A stretch of 38,658 nucleotides of DNA from Oribacterium sp. (GTDB lineage Bacteria > Bacillota > Clostridia > Lachnospirales > Lachnospiraceae). The DNA lies in NCBI GenBank assembly GCA_024689585.1, contig JAILDF010000207.1, forward strand, positions 1-38,658, given 5' to 3'. The notes below the pieces were generated by a model. That model saw nothing but the letters and a program-made list of their open reading frames with translations. It was not told the origin of the DNA and searched no databases. This document shows positions 18,915-28,305 of the stretch, one piece after another (the stretch's first letter is position 1; each line of letters begins with the position of its first letter). Both the position numbers and the translations under genes were made by a program.

Positions 18915-19979
18915 TTAATAGAAGATCATCGCACCGACATTACTCTTTTCATACATCGGAAGGTTGCTCTTAAATACCACGTCAGCACCAACATAGACTA
19001 TTTTGGATTCAGGTTCCTTACCATTGACAAGATAGTCTGTCAGGACGCGAATACCGTAATAACCCTGAGCATAAGGATTTTTCTGGATAACGTTATTAAA
19101 AACACCCTTTCTGACACGCTCCTGAGTATCTTCAGAAAGGTCAGAACCCACAGAAAAAATATCAACCTTACCTGATTCTTCAAGGGCCTGTCCCAAAAGG
19201 TAGGTTCCCTGAGAAAATACCGATGCACAAGCAGCGATGTCGGGGCGCATAACTTCTCTGAGGATATGGAGATAATTTGCATTTTCAATACTCCACGAGA
19301 AATCTTTATACACCAGATTTTTGATGTTATTCTCATTCAGGTATGCATCAAATCCGCGGACAATCTGAGAATGTGAATGGAATTTGGGATTACCGGCCAA
19401 AAGGAAGATACTACCATAGGACATGATCCTGGAAGTGATCAGTTCCGCCATGGTTCTGCCGATGACCTCGTAATTACACTCAACGCAGCAAAGGTAATCA
19501 GTGTTTTCACGATATGAGTTCAGAAACACCACGGGTATTCCTCTACTATCGATAAACTCCCAATCACTATCAGAAACAACTTCCAGATGTCCCGCTGAGA
19601 GATAACCATCGATTTCACCGGTGTGCAGCATCTCATGTACTTTTTGCGCTATTTCATCGTGTTGATGTGAATGATATGGAATTTCAATGAATTCAGCATT
19701 TGCAATATGTGCTGATACATAGTCATGGATTCCCTGCCACATGGGCGGATAGAAAAAGCTGTTATCTCCCTGCACCCCCGGCAGGACTATCAGGATCTTC
19801 TGTCTTTTACGTTTCAAAGACGCAGCATTTTCGTTTGGCTGATAGCCCAGCCTCTCTGCTACCTCTTTTATGAGAGCTCTTGTAGATTCACTGACACCTT
19901 TTTTACCACTAAGTGCAATGTGAACCGAACTAATGCTGACTCCTGCTGCTTCTGCAACATCTCGGATTGTGGCATTCAT
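18915..19979 (-). CDS. LacI family transcriptional regulator
   Basis: MNATIRDVAEAAGVSISSVHIALSGKKGVSESTRALIKEVAERLGYQPNENAASLKRKR HTH, followed by periplasmic-binding-like sensor. Confidence 0.95.
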   Translation of the reverse strand: MNATIRDVAEAAGVSISSVHIALSGKKGVSESTRALIKEVAERLGYQPNENAASLKRKRQKILIVLPGVQGDNSFFYPPMWQGIHDYVSAHIANAEFIEIPYHSHQHDEIAQKVHEMLHTGEIDGYLSAGHLEVVSDSDWEFIDSRGIPVVFLNSYRENTDYLCCVECNYEVIGRTMAELITSRIMSYGSIFLLAGNPKFHSHSQIVRGFDAYLNENNIKNLVYKDFSWSIENANYLHILREVMRPDIAACASVFSQGTYLLGQALEESGKVDIFSVGSDLSEDTQERVRKGVFNNVIQKNPYAQGYYGIRVLTDYLVNGKEPESKIVYVGADVVFKSNLPMYEKSNVGAMIFY

Positions 19980-20171
19980 TATATGTACTTCCTTTCCCTT
20001 AGGATAAGTTTCATATAAATCTTTTTCAGATCAAGAAATATGCAGTCATTATAACATAGAGAATTTTAATTATTAAAGTAACCTTGTCTTTTGTCTTTGG
20101 CACAGCATAATAATCCAAAACGTGCCGCCATATTAAAATACATCATTCGCAAATCAGGAGGTAATTAAAAC

Positions 20172-20921
20172 ATGGGTGAACTTACAGGATATGCCGGAAT
20201 CGTAACAGGAGGTTCAAGCGGTATCGGTCTTGACATTGCAAATATGCTGGCTTTTCAGGGTGCGACGGTCTACATAATTTCCAGAACCGGCAAAGTTAAG
20301 GATGGTTTACCTGACAGTGTGGCCGGCACCATACATATCAAAGGTGACATTAACGATAAAGCCGCCATGACAAAGATCATTGCAGAACTTGCAGATAAAC
20401 ACGAAGGACATCTTGACTTCCTCGTCAACAACGCAGGAACCACTTATAAGTGTGTTGCTCAGGAAGTACCAGAAGAAGAATTTGATCGTGTTCTGAATAC
20501 TAATGTTAAATGCGTCTTCACCATGTCACAGCTCTGTTATCCTTATCTGAAAAAAAGTCCTTTCAAAGGCAGGATCATCAATATCTCCAGCATGAGTGCA
20601 CATCTTGGATTCTCACTGGTTGTCCCCTACTGTACAAGTAAAGCTGCAGTTTGTGGATTAACAAGAGGTCTTGCCATAGAATGGGCAAACGATAACATCT
20701 GTGTAAACTCCATTGCTCCCGGCTGGTTCCACTCCAAGATGCTGGATGAGGTTATGGATGACAAACGAAGACAACAGATCCTGAACCGCATCCCTGTACA
20801 TGATTTCGGTGACACCAAAGACTTAGGTGCAATGGCAGCTTTCCTGATCGGCCCTCACGGAAAATATATCACAGGACAGGACTATGCACTCGACGGCGGC
20901 GCACTCGCATTCGGATACTAA
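20172..20921 (+). CDS. Short-chain dehydrogenase/reductase
   Basis: GIVTGGSSGIGLDIANML, NNAGTT, YCTSKAA, PGWFHSKM; AGGAGG upstream of ATG. Confidence 0.92.
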   Translation: MGELTGYAGIVTGGSSGIGLDIANMLAFQGATVYIISRTGKVKDGLPDSVAGTIHIKGDINDKAAMTKIIAELADKHEGHLDFLVNNAGTTYKCVAQEVPEEEFDRVLNTNVKCVFTMSQLCYPYLKKSPFKGRIINISSMSAHLGFSLVVPYCTSKAAVCGLTRGLAIEWANDNICVNSIAPGWFHSKMLDEVMDDKRRQQILNRIPVHDFGDTKDLGAMAAFLIGPHGKYITGQDYALDGGALAFGY

Positions 20922-20928
20922 AGATGAC

Positions 20929-20970
20929 CGGATATGATACACATTTTTTGCGTATCATATCCGCTTTTTT
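20929..20970 (+). terminator. Rho-independent terminator
   Basis: cggatatgatac / gtatcatatccg 12-bp stem followed by cttttttat. Confidence 0.85.
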
Positions 20971-21006
20971 ATGCCTTTTTCCATCTATTCAAAACACCTT
21001 CAACCA

Positions 21007-21047
21007 CAATATCTTGCGTTTTACTTACAATATGCTTCTACATATTG
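21007..21047. promoter_or_regulatory. Tandem NrdR-box-like sites
   Basis: CAATATCTTG (21007-21016) and CTACATATTG (21038-21047), each 9/10 to the CWATATATWG core, 31 bp apart, upstream of nrdD. Confidence 0.7.
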
Positions 21048-21108
21048 AACCCTCAAACCCTTTATGTTATCGTTACATTATCACAAAAAACACAGGGGGA
21101 GGGATCCT

Positions 21109-23529
21109 ATGTATCAGGTAGTTAAAAGGGATGGAGCTATAGTTGAGTTCAATATTTCCAAAATATCAGCAGCCATTACAAAGGCATTTGAAGCATTAGA
21201 GAAGGAATATCATTCAAGCGTAATCGACCTTATTTCGCTTAGAGTAGCTTCAGATTTCGAGACCAAGGTCAGGGACGGCAAGATCACCGTGGAAGAGATA
21301 CAGGACAGTGTCGAGAAAGTTCTCTCCGAGTCCGGTTACTCCGATGTTGCAAAGGCATATATTCTCTATCGTAAGCAGCGAGAGAAGGTACGTAATGTCA
21401 ATTCCACCCTCCTTAACTACAAGGATATCGTGGATGACTATTTAAAGATCAATGACTGGCGAGTAAAAGAGAATTCAACTGTCACCTATTCTGTTGGCGG
21501 TCTCATTCTTTCAAATTCAGGTGCCATCACGGCCAATTACTGGCTTTCAGAAGTATACGATGACGAAATTGCCAAGGCTCACAGAAGCGCTGCCATTCAT
21601 ATCCACGATCTCTCCATGCTGACCGGCTATTGCGCAGGATGGTCACTGAAACAGCTTATAATGGAAGGTCTCGGCGGTATTCCAGGTAAGATCACATCTT
21701 CACCTGCAAATCATCTTTCAACTCTCTGCAATCAAATGGTTAACTTCCTTGGAATCATGCAGAACGAGTGGGCAGGCGCACAGGCTTTCTCATCCTTCGA
21801 TACTTATCTGGCTCCTTTTGTAAAGGTGGATAATCTTTCCCAGAAGGAAGTTAAGCAGTGCATACAGTCCTTTGTATATGGCGTAAATACTCCAAGCCGC
21901 TGGGGAACACAGGCTCCTTTCACAAATATAACTTTGGACTGGACAGTTCCTTCCGATCTCAGAAACCTTAATGCCATCGTTGGCGGAAAAGAACTTGATT
22001 TCACCTATGGAGATTGCCAGAAGGAAATGGATATGGTAAACAAGGCATTTATCGAGATCATGATCGAGGGCGATGCCAATGGACGCGGTTTCCAGTATCC
22101 TATCCCGACATATTCCATCACACGTGATTTTGACTGGTCTGAGACAGAGAACAACAAGCTTCTGTTTGAGATGACTGCAAAGTACGGAACACCTTATTTT
22201 TCAAACTACATAAACTCTGATATGGAACCTTCAGATGTCCGCTCAATGTGCTGCAGACTTCGTCTGGATCTCAGAGAGCTTCGTAAAAAGAGCGGCGGTT
22301 TCTTTGGTTCCGGAGAGTCAACAGGCTCTATAGGCGTTGTAACTATAAATATGCCGCGTATTGCATATCTTGCCTCTGACGAAGAAGACTTCTATAAGAG
22401 ACTCGATCACCTTATGGATATCGCAGCAAGATCACTCCACACCAAGAGACAGGTCATCACAAAGCTTCTGGAGCAGGGTCTGTATCCATACACCAAGAGA
22501 TATCTCGGTACATTTGCAAACCACTTCTCTACCATAGGTCTCATCGGTATGAACGAGGTCGGCCTCAATGCAAACTGGATCGGTGCAGATATGACAGATG
22601 AACGTACACAGAAGTTCTCACAGGATGTTCTCAACCACATGAGAAACCGTCTGTCAGAGTATCAGGTTCAGTATGACGGTGAGCTCTACAACCTGGAAGC
22701 AACTCCTGCAGAGTCCACAACATATCGTTTTGCAAAGCATGACAAGGAGCTTTATCCTGAGATCATCACAGCAAACATGGACGGAACTCCTTACTACACC
22801 AACTCATCACACCTTCCTGTTGGATATACCGAGGACATTTTCTCAGCACTTGATATCCAGGATGAGCTTCAGACTCTTTACACCTCAGGAACCGTATTCC
22901 ATGCATTCCTTGGTGAGAAGCTTCCTGACTGGAAAGCAGCTGCCAGCCTTGTAAGAAAGATTGCAGAGAACTACAAACTTCCTTACTACACCATGTCACC
23001 AACATATTCAGTCTGCAAGGAGCATGGTTACCTTACAGGCGAACAGACAGTATGTCCTCACTGCGGTGCAAAGACAGAGGTTTACAGCCGTATCACCGGC
23101 TACTACAGACCTATCGCCAACTGGAATGACGGAAAGGCCCAGGAGTACAAGGACCGCAAGGTTTATAATCTCGGAAATTCCAAGCTGACTCATGAAGGAC
23201 TTAAGATGAAACCAAAGGCTGAAGCTGCTGTTAATAAATCAGAAGCTGAAGCTAACATGAGTTCATCTCCTGCAACTGAAAACACCATCATGCTGTTCAA
23301 GACTCCTACATGTCCTAACTGCAAGATTGCCGGATCACTTCTTGACGAAGCAGGCGTACATTATGAGATCATGGATGCAATGGAAAATCCTACACTTGTA
23401 GAAAAGTTTGGAATCAAGCAGGCTCCTACACTTATCATCTCATCCGGTAACAGTTACGAAAAGGTACTCGGACTTTCAGACATCAGAAGCTGGATTAACA
23501 ACGGCAATGTATTCAAAGCCGGAGCTTAA
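21109..23529 (+). CDS. nrdD: Anaerobic ribonucleoside-triphosphate reductase with C-terminal redoxin-like domain
   Basis: ATP-cone N-terminus (VVKRDGAIVEFNISKISAAITKAFEAL); C...CPHCGAK zinc motif and RITGYYRPI glycyl-radical motif; C-terminal IMLFKTPTCPNCKIAGSLLDEAGVHYEIMDAMENPTLVEKFGIKQAPTLII. Start at 21109 behind GGGGGAGGG. Confidence 0.95.
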   Translation: MYQVVKRDGAIVEFNISKISAAITKAFEALEKEYHSSVIDLISLRVASDFETKVRDGKITVEEIQDSVEKVLSESGYSDVAKAYILYRKQREKVRNVNSTLLNYKDIVDDYLKINDWRVKENSTVTYSVGGLILSNSGAITANYWLSEVYDDEIAKAHRSAAIHIHDLSMLTGYCAGWSLKQLIMEGLGGIPGKITSSPANHLSTLCNQMVNFLGIMQNEWAGAQAFSSFDTYLAPFVKVDNLSQKEVKQCIQSFVYGVNTPSRWGTQAPFTNITLDWTVPSDLRNLNAIVGGKELDFTYGDCQKEMDMVNKAFIEIMIEGDANGRGFQYPIPTYSITRDFDWSETENNKLLFEMTAKYGTPYFSNYINSDMEPSDVRSMCCRLRLDLRELRKKSGGFFGSGESTGSIGVVTINMPRIAYLASDEEDFYKRLDHLMDIAARSLHTKRQVITKLLEQGLYPYTKRYLGTFANHFSTIGLIGMNEVGLNANWIGADMTDERTQKFSQDVLNHMRNRLSEYQVQYDGELYNLEATPAESTTYRFAKHDKELYPEIITANMDGTPYYTNSSHLPVGYTEDIFSALDIQDELQTLYTSGTVFHAFLGEKLPDWKAAASLVRKIAENYKLPYYTMSPTYSVCKEHGYLTGEQTVCPHCGAKTEVYSRITGYYRPIANWNDGKAQEYKDRKVYNLGNSKLTHEGLKMKPKAEAAVNKSEAEANMSSSPATENTIMLFKTPTCPNCKIAGSLLDEAGVHYEIMDAMENPTLVEKFGIKQAPTLIISSGNSYEKVLGLSDIRSWINNGNVFKAGA

Positions 23530-23611
23530 ACCAATTTCTACACTGCAGAGTTGAAACAATCTCTCAATATCATTAATCACACGAATCGTTTCAGATTCTT
23601 TTGAAACACTT

Positions 23612-23660
23612 AAAGCCTCACCCCGTTTCTTCGAATTAAGAAGAAACGGGGTGAGGCTTT
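23612..23660. terminator. Strong rho-independent terminator, possibly bidirectional
   Basis: aaagcctcaccccgtttctt / aagaaacggggtgaggcttt, perfect 20-bp stem, T-tract after; lies between convergent nrdD and citF. Confidence 0.9.
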
Positions 23661-23673
23661 TTATTATCCTAAA

Positions 23674-23715
23674 CCAACGGGGACGATTCTCTCTGGCGAG
23701 AACCGTCCCCGTTGG
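23674..23715. repeat. REP-like 42-bp palindromic element, copy 1
   Basis: CCAACGGGGACGATTCTCTCTGGCGAGAACCGTCCCCGTTGG, near-palindrome sharing its core with 36299-36340. Confidence 0.8.
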
Positions 23716-23731
23716 CTCTGTTGATCTTTTA

Positions 23732-25306
23732 TCACCCTATGATCTCATGTATCTCTGTTTGTGGTTTCATGCGTCTGACCACATCCATTATTGTACCATC
23801 CCGGCTTTCAATTATTCCTACTATATCATCTTCAAAATGAATAGGTTCAGGTTTCCCGACAATGTTTAATGCAGTCGAAAGCAATTCCTGAACAGTCACG
23901 ATATGAAGTCCTGACGAAGAAAGACATTCCATAAGATCCTTTCTTTTTGGATTGATGGCTACACCATAATCAGTAACCAGAACATCAACGGCTTCACCCG
24001 GAGTGGTGACATTGACAACCCTTTCAACCACTGTGGGTATGCGACCTCTTATAAGAGGCGCAACAATGATCGAACATCTGCTTCCGGCTGCAGTATCCGG
24101 ATGTCCTCCCGGTGCCCCTCGCAGCACACCATCTGAACCTGTTGTGACATTAACATTAAAATCGGTATCTATCTCCAGGGCTCCAAGGATCACAAAATCC
24201 AGTTTGTTGACAAAGGCGCCCTTGTTGAGAGGATTGGCGTACTCTGAGGTTGAAATCTCATAATGCCTCGGATCATTTTTTACCGATTCTATAGCTGTTT
24301 TATCAAAGCACTGGGCATCGACAATGGTTCTGATATAACCCTTTTCCAGAAGGTCACACATGGGCTTCGTTATACCGCCGATGGCAAAAGACATTTTAAT
24401 GTTTCTCTCCTCCATCAGTGGCTCCAGGAATCGTGTAACCGCAAGAGAAGCTCCGCCTCCTCCGGTCTGGAAAGAAAAACCATCTTTAAAAAACGGCGTT
24501 GCTGCCATGACCTTTGCACAGTCTTCCGCCATCTTAAGTTCTCTTACATCCTGAGTCATGCGGATAACATTGCTTGCTATTTTTGCAGGATTTCCTATCT
24601 CATCAACCACGCAGACATAGTCCACATCAGTCATAGGGATAGATGGAGGATAGTTAGGGAACGGCACGAGAGTGTCTGTAATTGCCACAGTGTAGTCAGC
24701 ATATTTTGCATCCACCATAGAGTATGACAGAACACCGCAATCACTCTTTCCACCTACCGCCTTTAGATTCCCGTATTCATCCGCTGTAGGAGCCCCGATA
24801 AATGCGATGTCTATATGTACATCACCTTCCTCAATAGCTCTCACACGTCCACCGTGGGAACGGATAATGGCCGGCGTCTTAAGCTTTCCGTATGATACTG
24901 CCTCCCCTATACGATCCCTGATACCGGAAGTCTGTATGCCTGTGACGATGCCTTTTTCGATGAGATCCGCAACCACACTATGGGCAGCGCCAAGGGAACT
25001 GGCACAGACTGTCAGATCCTTAAGTCCCATTTCAAAGGCAGTCTGCATCACCATATTGACTATATGATCCCCATCCCGGAAATGATGATGGAAGGAGAAA
25101 ACCATGCCGTCACGGGCATTGCATTTTTCCAGGGCTTCCCTTATGGATGACACCATCTTGTTTCTCATCGGATCAACCATGCCATGAGCCGTAACTTCAG
25201 CCTTTTTATATGGCTTATTGTCTCTGTAATGAACTCCGTTAAACGGTTCTTTTCCGTATTTTCTGAGTATCTCATCAGGTATATCCCTGCCGACAGCATT
25301 AATCAT
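23732..25306 (-). CDS. citF: Citrate lyase alpha subunit (citrate CoA-transferase)
   Basis: MINAVGRDIPDEILRKYGKEPFNGVHYRDNKP...FSFHHHFRDGDHIVNMVM; GAPGGHPDTAAGSRCSIIVAPLIRGRIPTVVERV. Confidence 0.93.
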   Translation of the reverse strand: MINAVGRDIPDEILRKYGKEPFNGVHYRDNKPYKKAEVTAHGMVDPMRNKMVSSIREALEKCNARDGMVFSFHHHFRDGDHIVNMVMQTAFEMGLKDLTVCASSLGAAHSVVADLIEKGIVTGIQTSGIRDRIGEAVSYGKLKTPAIIRSHGGRVRAIEEGDVHIDIAFIGAPTADEYGNLKAVGGKSDCGVLSYSMVDAKYADYTVAITDTLVPFPNYPPSIPMTDVDYVCVVDEIGNPAKIASNVIRMTQDVRELKMAEDCAKVMAATPFFKDGFSFQTGGGGASLAVTRFLEPLMEERNIKMSFAIGGITKPMCDLLEKGYIRTIVDAQCFDKTAIESVKNDPRHYEISTSEYANPLNKGAFVNKLDFVILGALEIDTDFNVNVTTGSDGVLRGAPGGHPDTAAGSRCSIIVAPLIRGRIPTVVERVVNVTTPGEAVDVLVTDYGVAINPKRKDLMECLSSSGLHIVTVQELLSTALNIVGKPEPIHFEDDIVGIIESRDGTIMDVVRRMKPQTEIHEIIG

Positions 25307-25372
25307 AACTTACCTCCGGTTTCTCATACAAATATACTTAGTTCCTTGTAAATTCCCAAAGATGATCCTGCT

Positions 25373-26059
25373 TCAATAATAGATGGTTTTCATCATGTAT
25401 TGATAAAGCTCCGGAGCATTTTGATAAAGATATCCCGGATTTTCGATCATTATCCGGAATGCTTCTGCATATATCTCATTGTTACTATAGGCATTAGTCG
25501 CTGTTGCCTTGTCATAGGCCGCTATTACAGGCTTATATTTCTCTGACAGAATCAAAAATTCTTCACTTCCGGAAGCACCGTAACTTTCTATATGTTCCAG
25601 GCAATGGAGATCATCAATTATATGTCCGGTTTCATGCACTAAAGGTATCCCGCCTACAACGCTGAGTCTGTCTGTATAAATATAACTCTCGGGAGGAATA
25701 ACCATGAATATAGTGTACGCCCCGTTATTGTAGACCGTTACCTGTTTGGTTAAGGATCTTGTCAGACCTACCGTCTGCTCATTGATGTCCTTGTTTGTCT
25801 CAAATTTCTTAGGGTATACATAAATCTTTGCACCGTTTGTGATCAGCTTGGTCCTGACTGCCTCAGGAAGGCTGTTATATCCTTCCAGAACCTTTTCCAG
25901 TTCTTCCCAGGTCACATAACCGTTTGCATAATATATTACGTCATTGAAATTTGAGAAGTTTAGATACTCCATTGGTTCTGCGTAAGCATTAAATGCAACA
26001 AATACCGTACATATTACAACTGTTGCGAAGATCTTCTTAGCTTTATTTAAAAGATTCAT
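25373..26059 (-). CDS. Secreted metallopeptidase-like protein, anthrax lethal factor/Pro-Pro endopeptidase-like (ATLF)
   Basis: Signal peptide MNLLNKAKKIFATVVICTVFVAFNAYA; HETGHIIDD (HExxH) and EIYAEAF downstream Glu motif. ORF-track start at 26092 also possible. Confidence 0.65.
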   Translation of the reverse strand: MNLLNKAKKIFATVVICTVFVAFNAYAEPMEYLNFSNFNDVIYYANGYVTWEELEKVLEGYNSLPEAVRTKLITNGAKIYVYPKKFETNKDINEQTVGLTRSLTKQVTVYNNGAYTIFMVIPPESYIYTDRLSVVGGIPLVHETGHIIDDLHCLEHIESYGASGSEEFLILSEKYKPVIAAYDKATATNAYSNNEIYAEAFRIMIENPGYLYQNAPELYQYMMKTIYY

Positions 26060-26082
26060 AAAAGTAAAACCATCCTGTTCAA

Positions 26083-27000
26083 CTATAACCACTTTTTCTT
26101 TTTAAAGAACAGTAAACATCCCACGGCAATCAGAATGCTTACAACAATTATCAAAGGATATCCCCATCTCCATTCAAGTTCCGGCATGTATCGAAAATTC
26201 ATCCCGTACCATCCTACTATAAGTGTAAGGGGCATAAAGATCGTTGTAACAACCGTCAGTATCGTCATGATGCTGTTTTGTTTGATATCCAGATGTGCCT
26301 TGTATTGGTCTCTCAGCTGCATAGTATAATCGCGCAAAGAAGCCGAATAGTCATGAAGTCTTGATACACGATTTAAGAACAGCCTAAAGTATCTTAGGTT
26401 TTTTTGCTTAAAGAAATTGTTTTCATTCTCTTCAAGTTCCTGCCCCAGATCCAGGAGCTGTTCATAATGGATACGAAGGTTACGGATATCGCTTCTTATA
26501 TCATTCAGTCTGACTGATGGAAAAGTGTCCTTACCGTCCATGATTGTTTTTTCCATGGACTCCAGTTCACACTCATATTTCTCCATGAGTCTTAAATCAT
26601 CTATCACTATCTGATCCAGAAAATCATATATAAATCTCTCAAGGCTCGGAAACTTCCACTTTTTTACACGCAGGATATTTGCTATCAATTCTTCTGCCTT
26701 CCCGCTGTCATCGATAAATACTATTCCTTTTTCGTCAAGTACAAAGGCAAACTTGCTGTCATCTCCTGAAAGATCACTTCTGTCCGGAATAGAAAATGAG
26801 CCTGTAAGAGAATCATAGTTCACTTCTGCTTTCGTTGTGAATATCTCAGCCAGATCAGGTCCTATATCTATACCCATTTCAAACATATCCAAGTCCTGTT
26901 TCCATTCTTCGGAGGACAACACGGCAACATATTGTTTATCCGTGGTTTTTAAATCTTCCTTTTTTATCTCTTTCAATGTTTCTTCAATCTGATAAAACAT
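26083..27000 (-). CDS. corA: CorA family Mg2+/divalent cation transporter
   Basis: C-terminal two-TM region with LIVGWYGMNFRYMPELEWRWGYPLII (GMN motif). Confidence 0.92.
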   Translation of the reverse strand: MFYQIEETLKEIKKEDLKTTDKQYVAVLSSEEWKQDLDMFEMGIDIGPDLAEIFTTKAEVNYDSLTGSFSIPDRSDLSGDDSKFAFVLDEKGIVFIDDSGKAEELIANILRVKKWKFPSLERFIYDFLDQIVIDDLRLMEKYECELESMEKTIMDGKDTFPSVRLNDIRSDIRNLRIHYEQLLDLGQELEENENNFFKQKNLRYFRLFLNRVSRLHDYSASLRDYTMQLRDQYKAHLDIKQNSIMTILTVVTTIFMPLTLIVGWYGMNFRYMPELEWRWGYPLIIVVSILIAVGCLLFFKKKKWL

Positions 27001-27044
27001 TCAACTCCTCCGTAAATAAATAGTTCCATGTTTTACAACCAATA

Positions 27045-28196
27045 TTAATCAATAATTGCCGTAGTGAACAGAGTCATAAGTTCATAGTATGCACTCGACG
27101 CTCCGGGCATATCGTCTGTAGAAGCTCCAACCATCTTTTCTCCGTCCCAAAAACTTACTGACTGATAACCGCCGCAGATTCCCGGCATGAGGCTTTTATT
27201 CTTCTCCTTATTATCGATGCCGTATTTTCTGATGATTTCCAATGCAGGTTCAATGACAGTAGTTGGTATGAACCGGAAACGCTTGCCGCGCTGCATTATG
27301 AGTTGGGTATCCGAAAACTTCCACACCTGGACACCATCATACTGGGGAGGATTGGTCGACTTATATTCTGATAATGAGAAAAGCAGTTCCTTCTTAATCT
27401 CCGCTCCGCACTTGCTGCATGTATCTCCGGTCTGAAGATCGGCTCCACATTTTGAACATGTCCAACCGGCTTGCTGCTCCTGATCGGAAGTATCGGTTCC
27501 ATCATCATATACAGGCTCTATACTGCCATCATCGGTAATCCTGAACGCAACCGGTGGTATTGCAGAAGCGGGTGATGGTGAAGGAGTTATTTTCTGTATT
27601 TGCGCTGAAACAGGCTTACCGCATTCCGGACAGAAATTGCTGATGGGGCCGGTATATCCGCACTCACAAGTATATGTACTGCTCTCTTTACGCTCCGCTC
27701 CACAGTTCGGGCAAAACCTGCTGGAGAAAATCTGCCCGCATTCACATTGCACTTCGCCATCTTTCAGTATTACGGCAGAAGCTGTTGCGTCACGGGACAA
27801 TACGAAACTGAGCTTTTCACCCGTGGAAGCAGCAATCAGGTCGATATGAAGCTTATCTTCAATATCGTGCCATGCGGAAGCAATGTTGTAGATCGTCTGA
27901 TCACCTTTTTTGAGGGCTGTATCACCAAGCTTTATTTTGAGATCCTCACCGAAGTTATGCTGATATGTAAAACCATCAGAAACCCCCATCATTCCAAGGC
28001 CCATAAATCCCTGCATTGATGTCGCCATGTCAAGGCCTGCCGGAACCACGTCGTAATAACCATCAATTACTGCATCCCCATATTTTACAGTGATATGCAC
28101 GGTATCAGTAAGGACGGCTGTGATCGAACCGTCTGCACTCTTCCATGTGTCTGCAAGCTGCTTATAGTACATATAGTTAGGATTTTGAATTGTCAT
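27045..28196 (-). CDS. Zinc-ribbon protein of unknown function
   Basis: Three ribbon-like Cys clusters: CECGQIFSSRFCPNCG, CECGYTGPISNFCPECG, CSKCGADLQTGDTCSKCG. Start set at MTIQNPNY behind AGGAG. Confidence 0.75.
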   Translation of the reverse strand: MTIQNPNYMYYKQLADTWKSADGSITAVLTDTVHITVKYGDAVIDGYYDVVPAGLDMATSMQGFMGLGMMGVSDGFTYQHNFGEDLKIKLGDTALKKGDQTIYNIASAWHDIEDKLHIDLIAASTGEKLSFVLSRDATASAVILKDGEVQCECGQIFSSRFCPNCGAERKESSTYTCECGYTGPISNFCPECGKPVSAQIQKITPSPSPASAIPPVAFRITDDGSIEPVYDDGTDTSDQEQQAGWTCSKCGADLQTGDTCSKCGAEIKKELLFSLSEYKSTNPPQYDGVQVWKFSDTQLIMQRGKRFRFIPTTVIEPALEIIRKYGIDNKEKNKSLMPGICGGYQSVSFWDGEKMVGASTDDMPGASSAYYELMTLFTTAIID

Positions 28197-28305
28197 CAGA
28201 GTACTCCTTATAATCATCCTGTAGAACAATCATACTGCAACTATAACACAAAATGGTCTTCGGATTATTTGTTTTTTGAAAGTGACAGTTGTCTGTCAGA
28301 AGATA

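Noticed and set aside
23612-23660. Possible regulatory RNA between nrdD and citF
   Set aside because: Perfect 20-bp stem with T-tract between convergent genes is better explained as a terminator.
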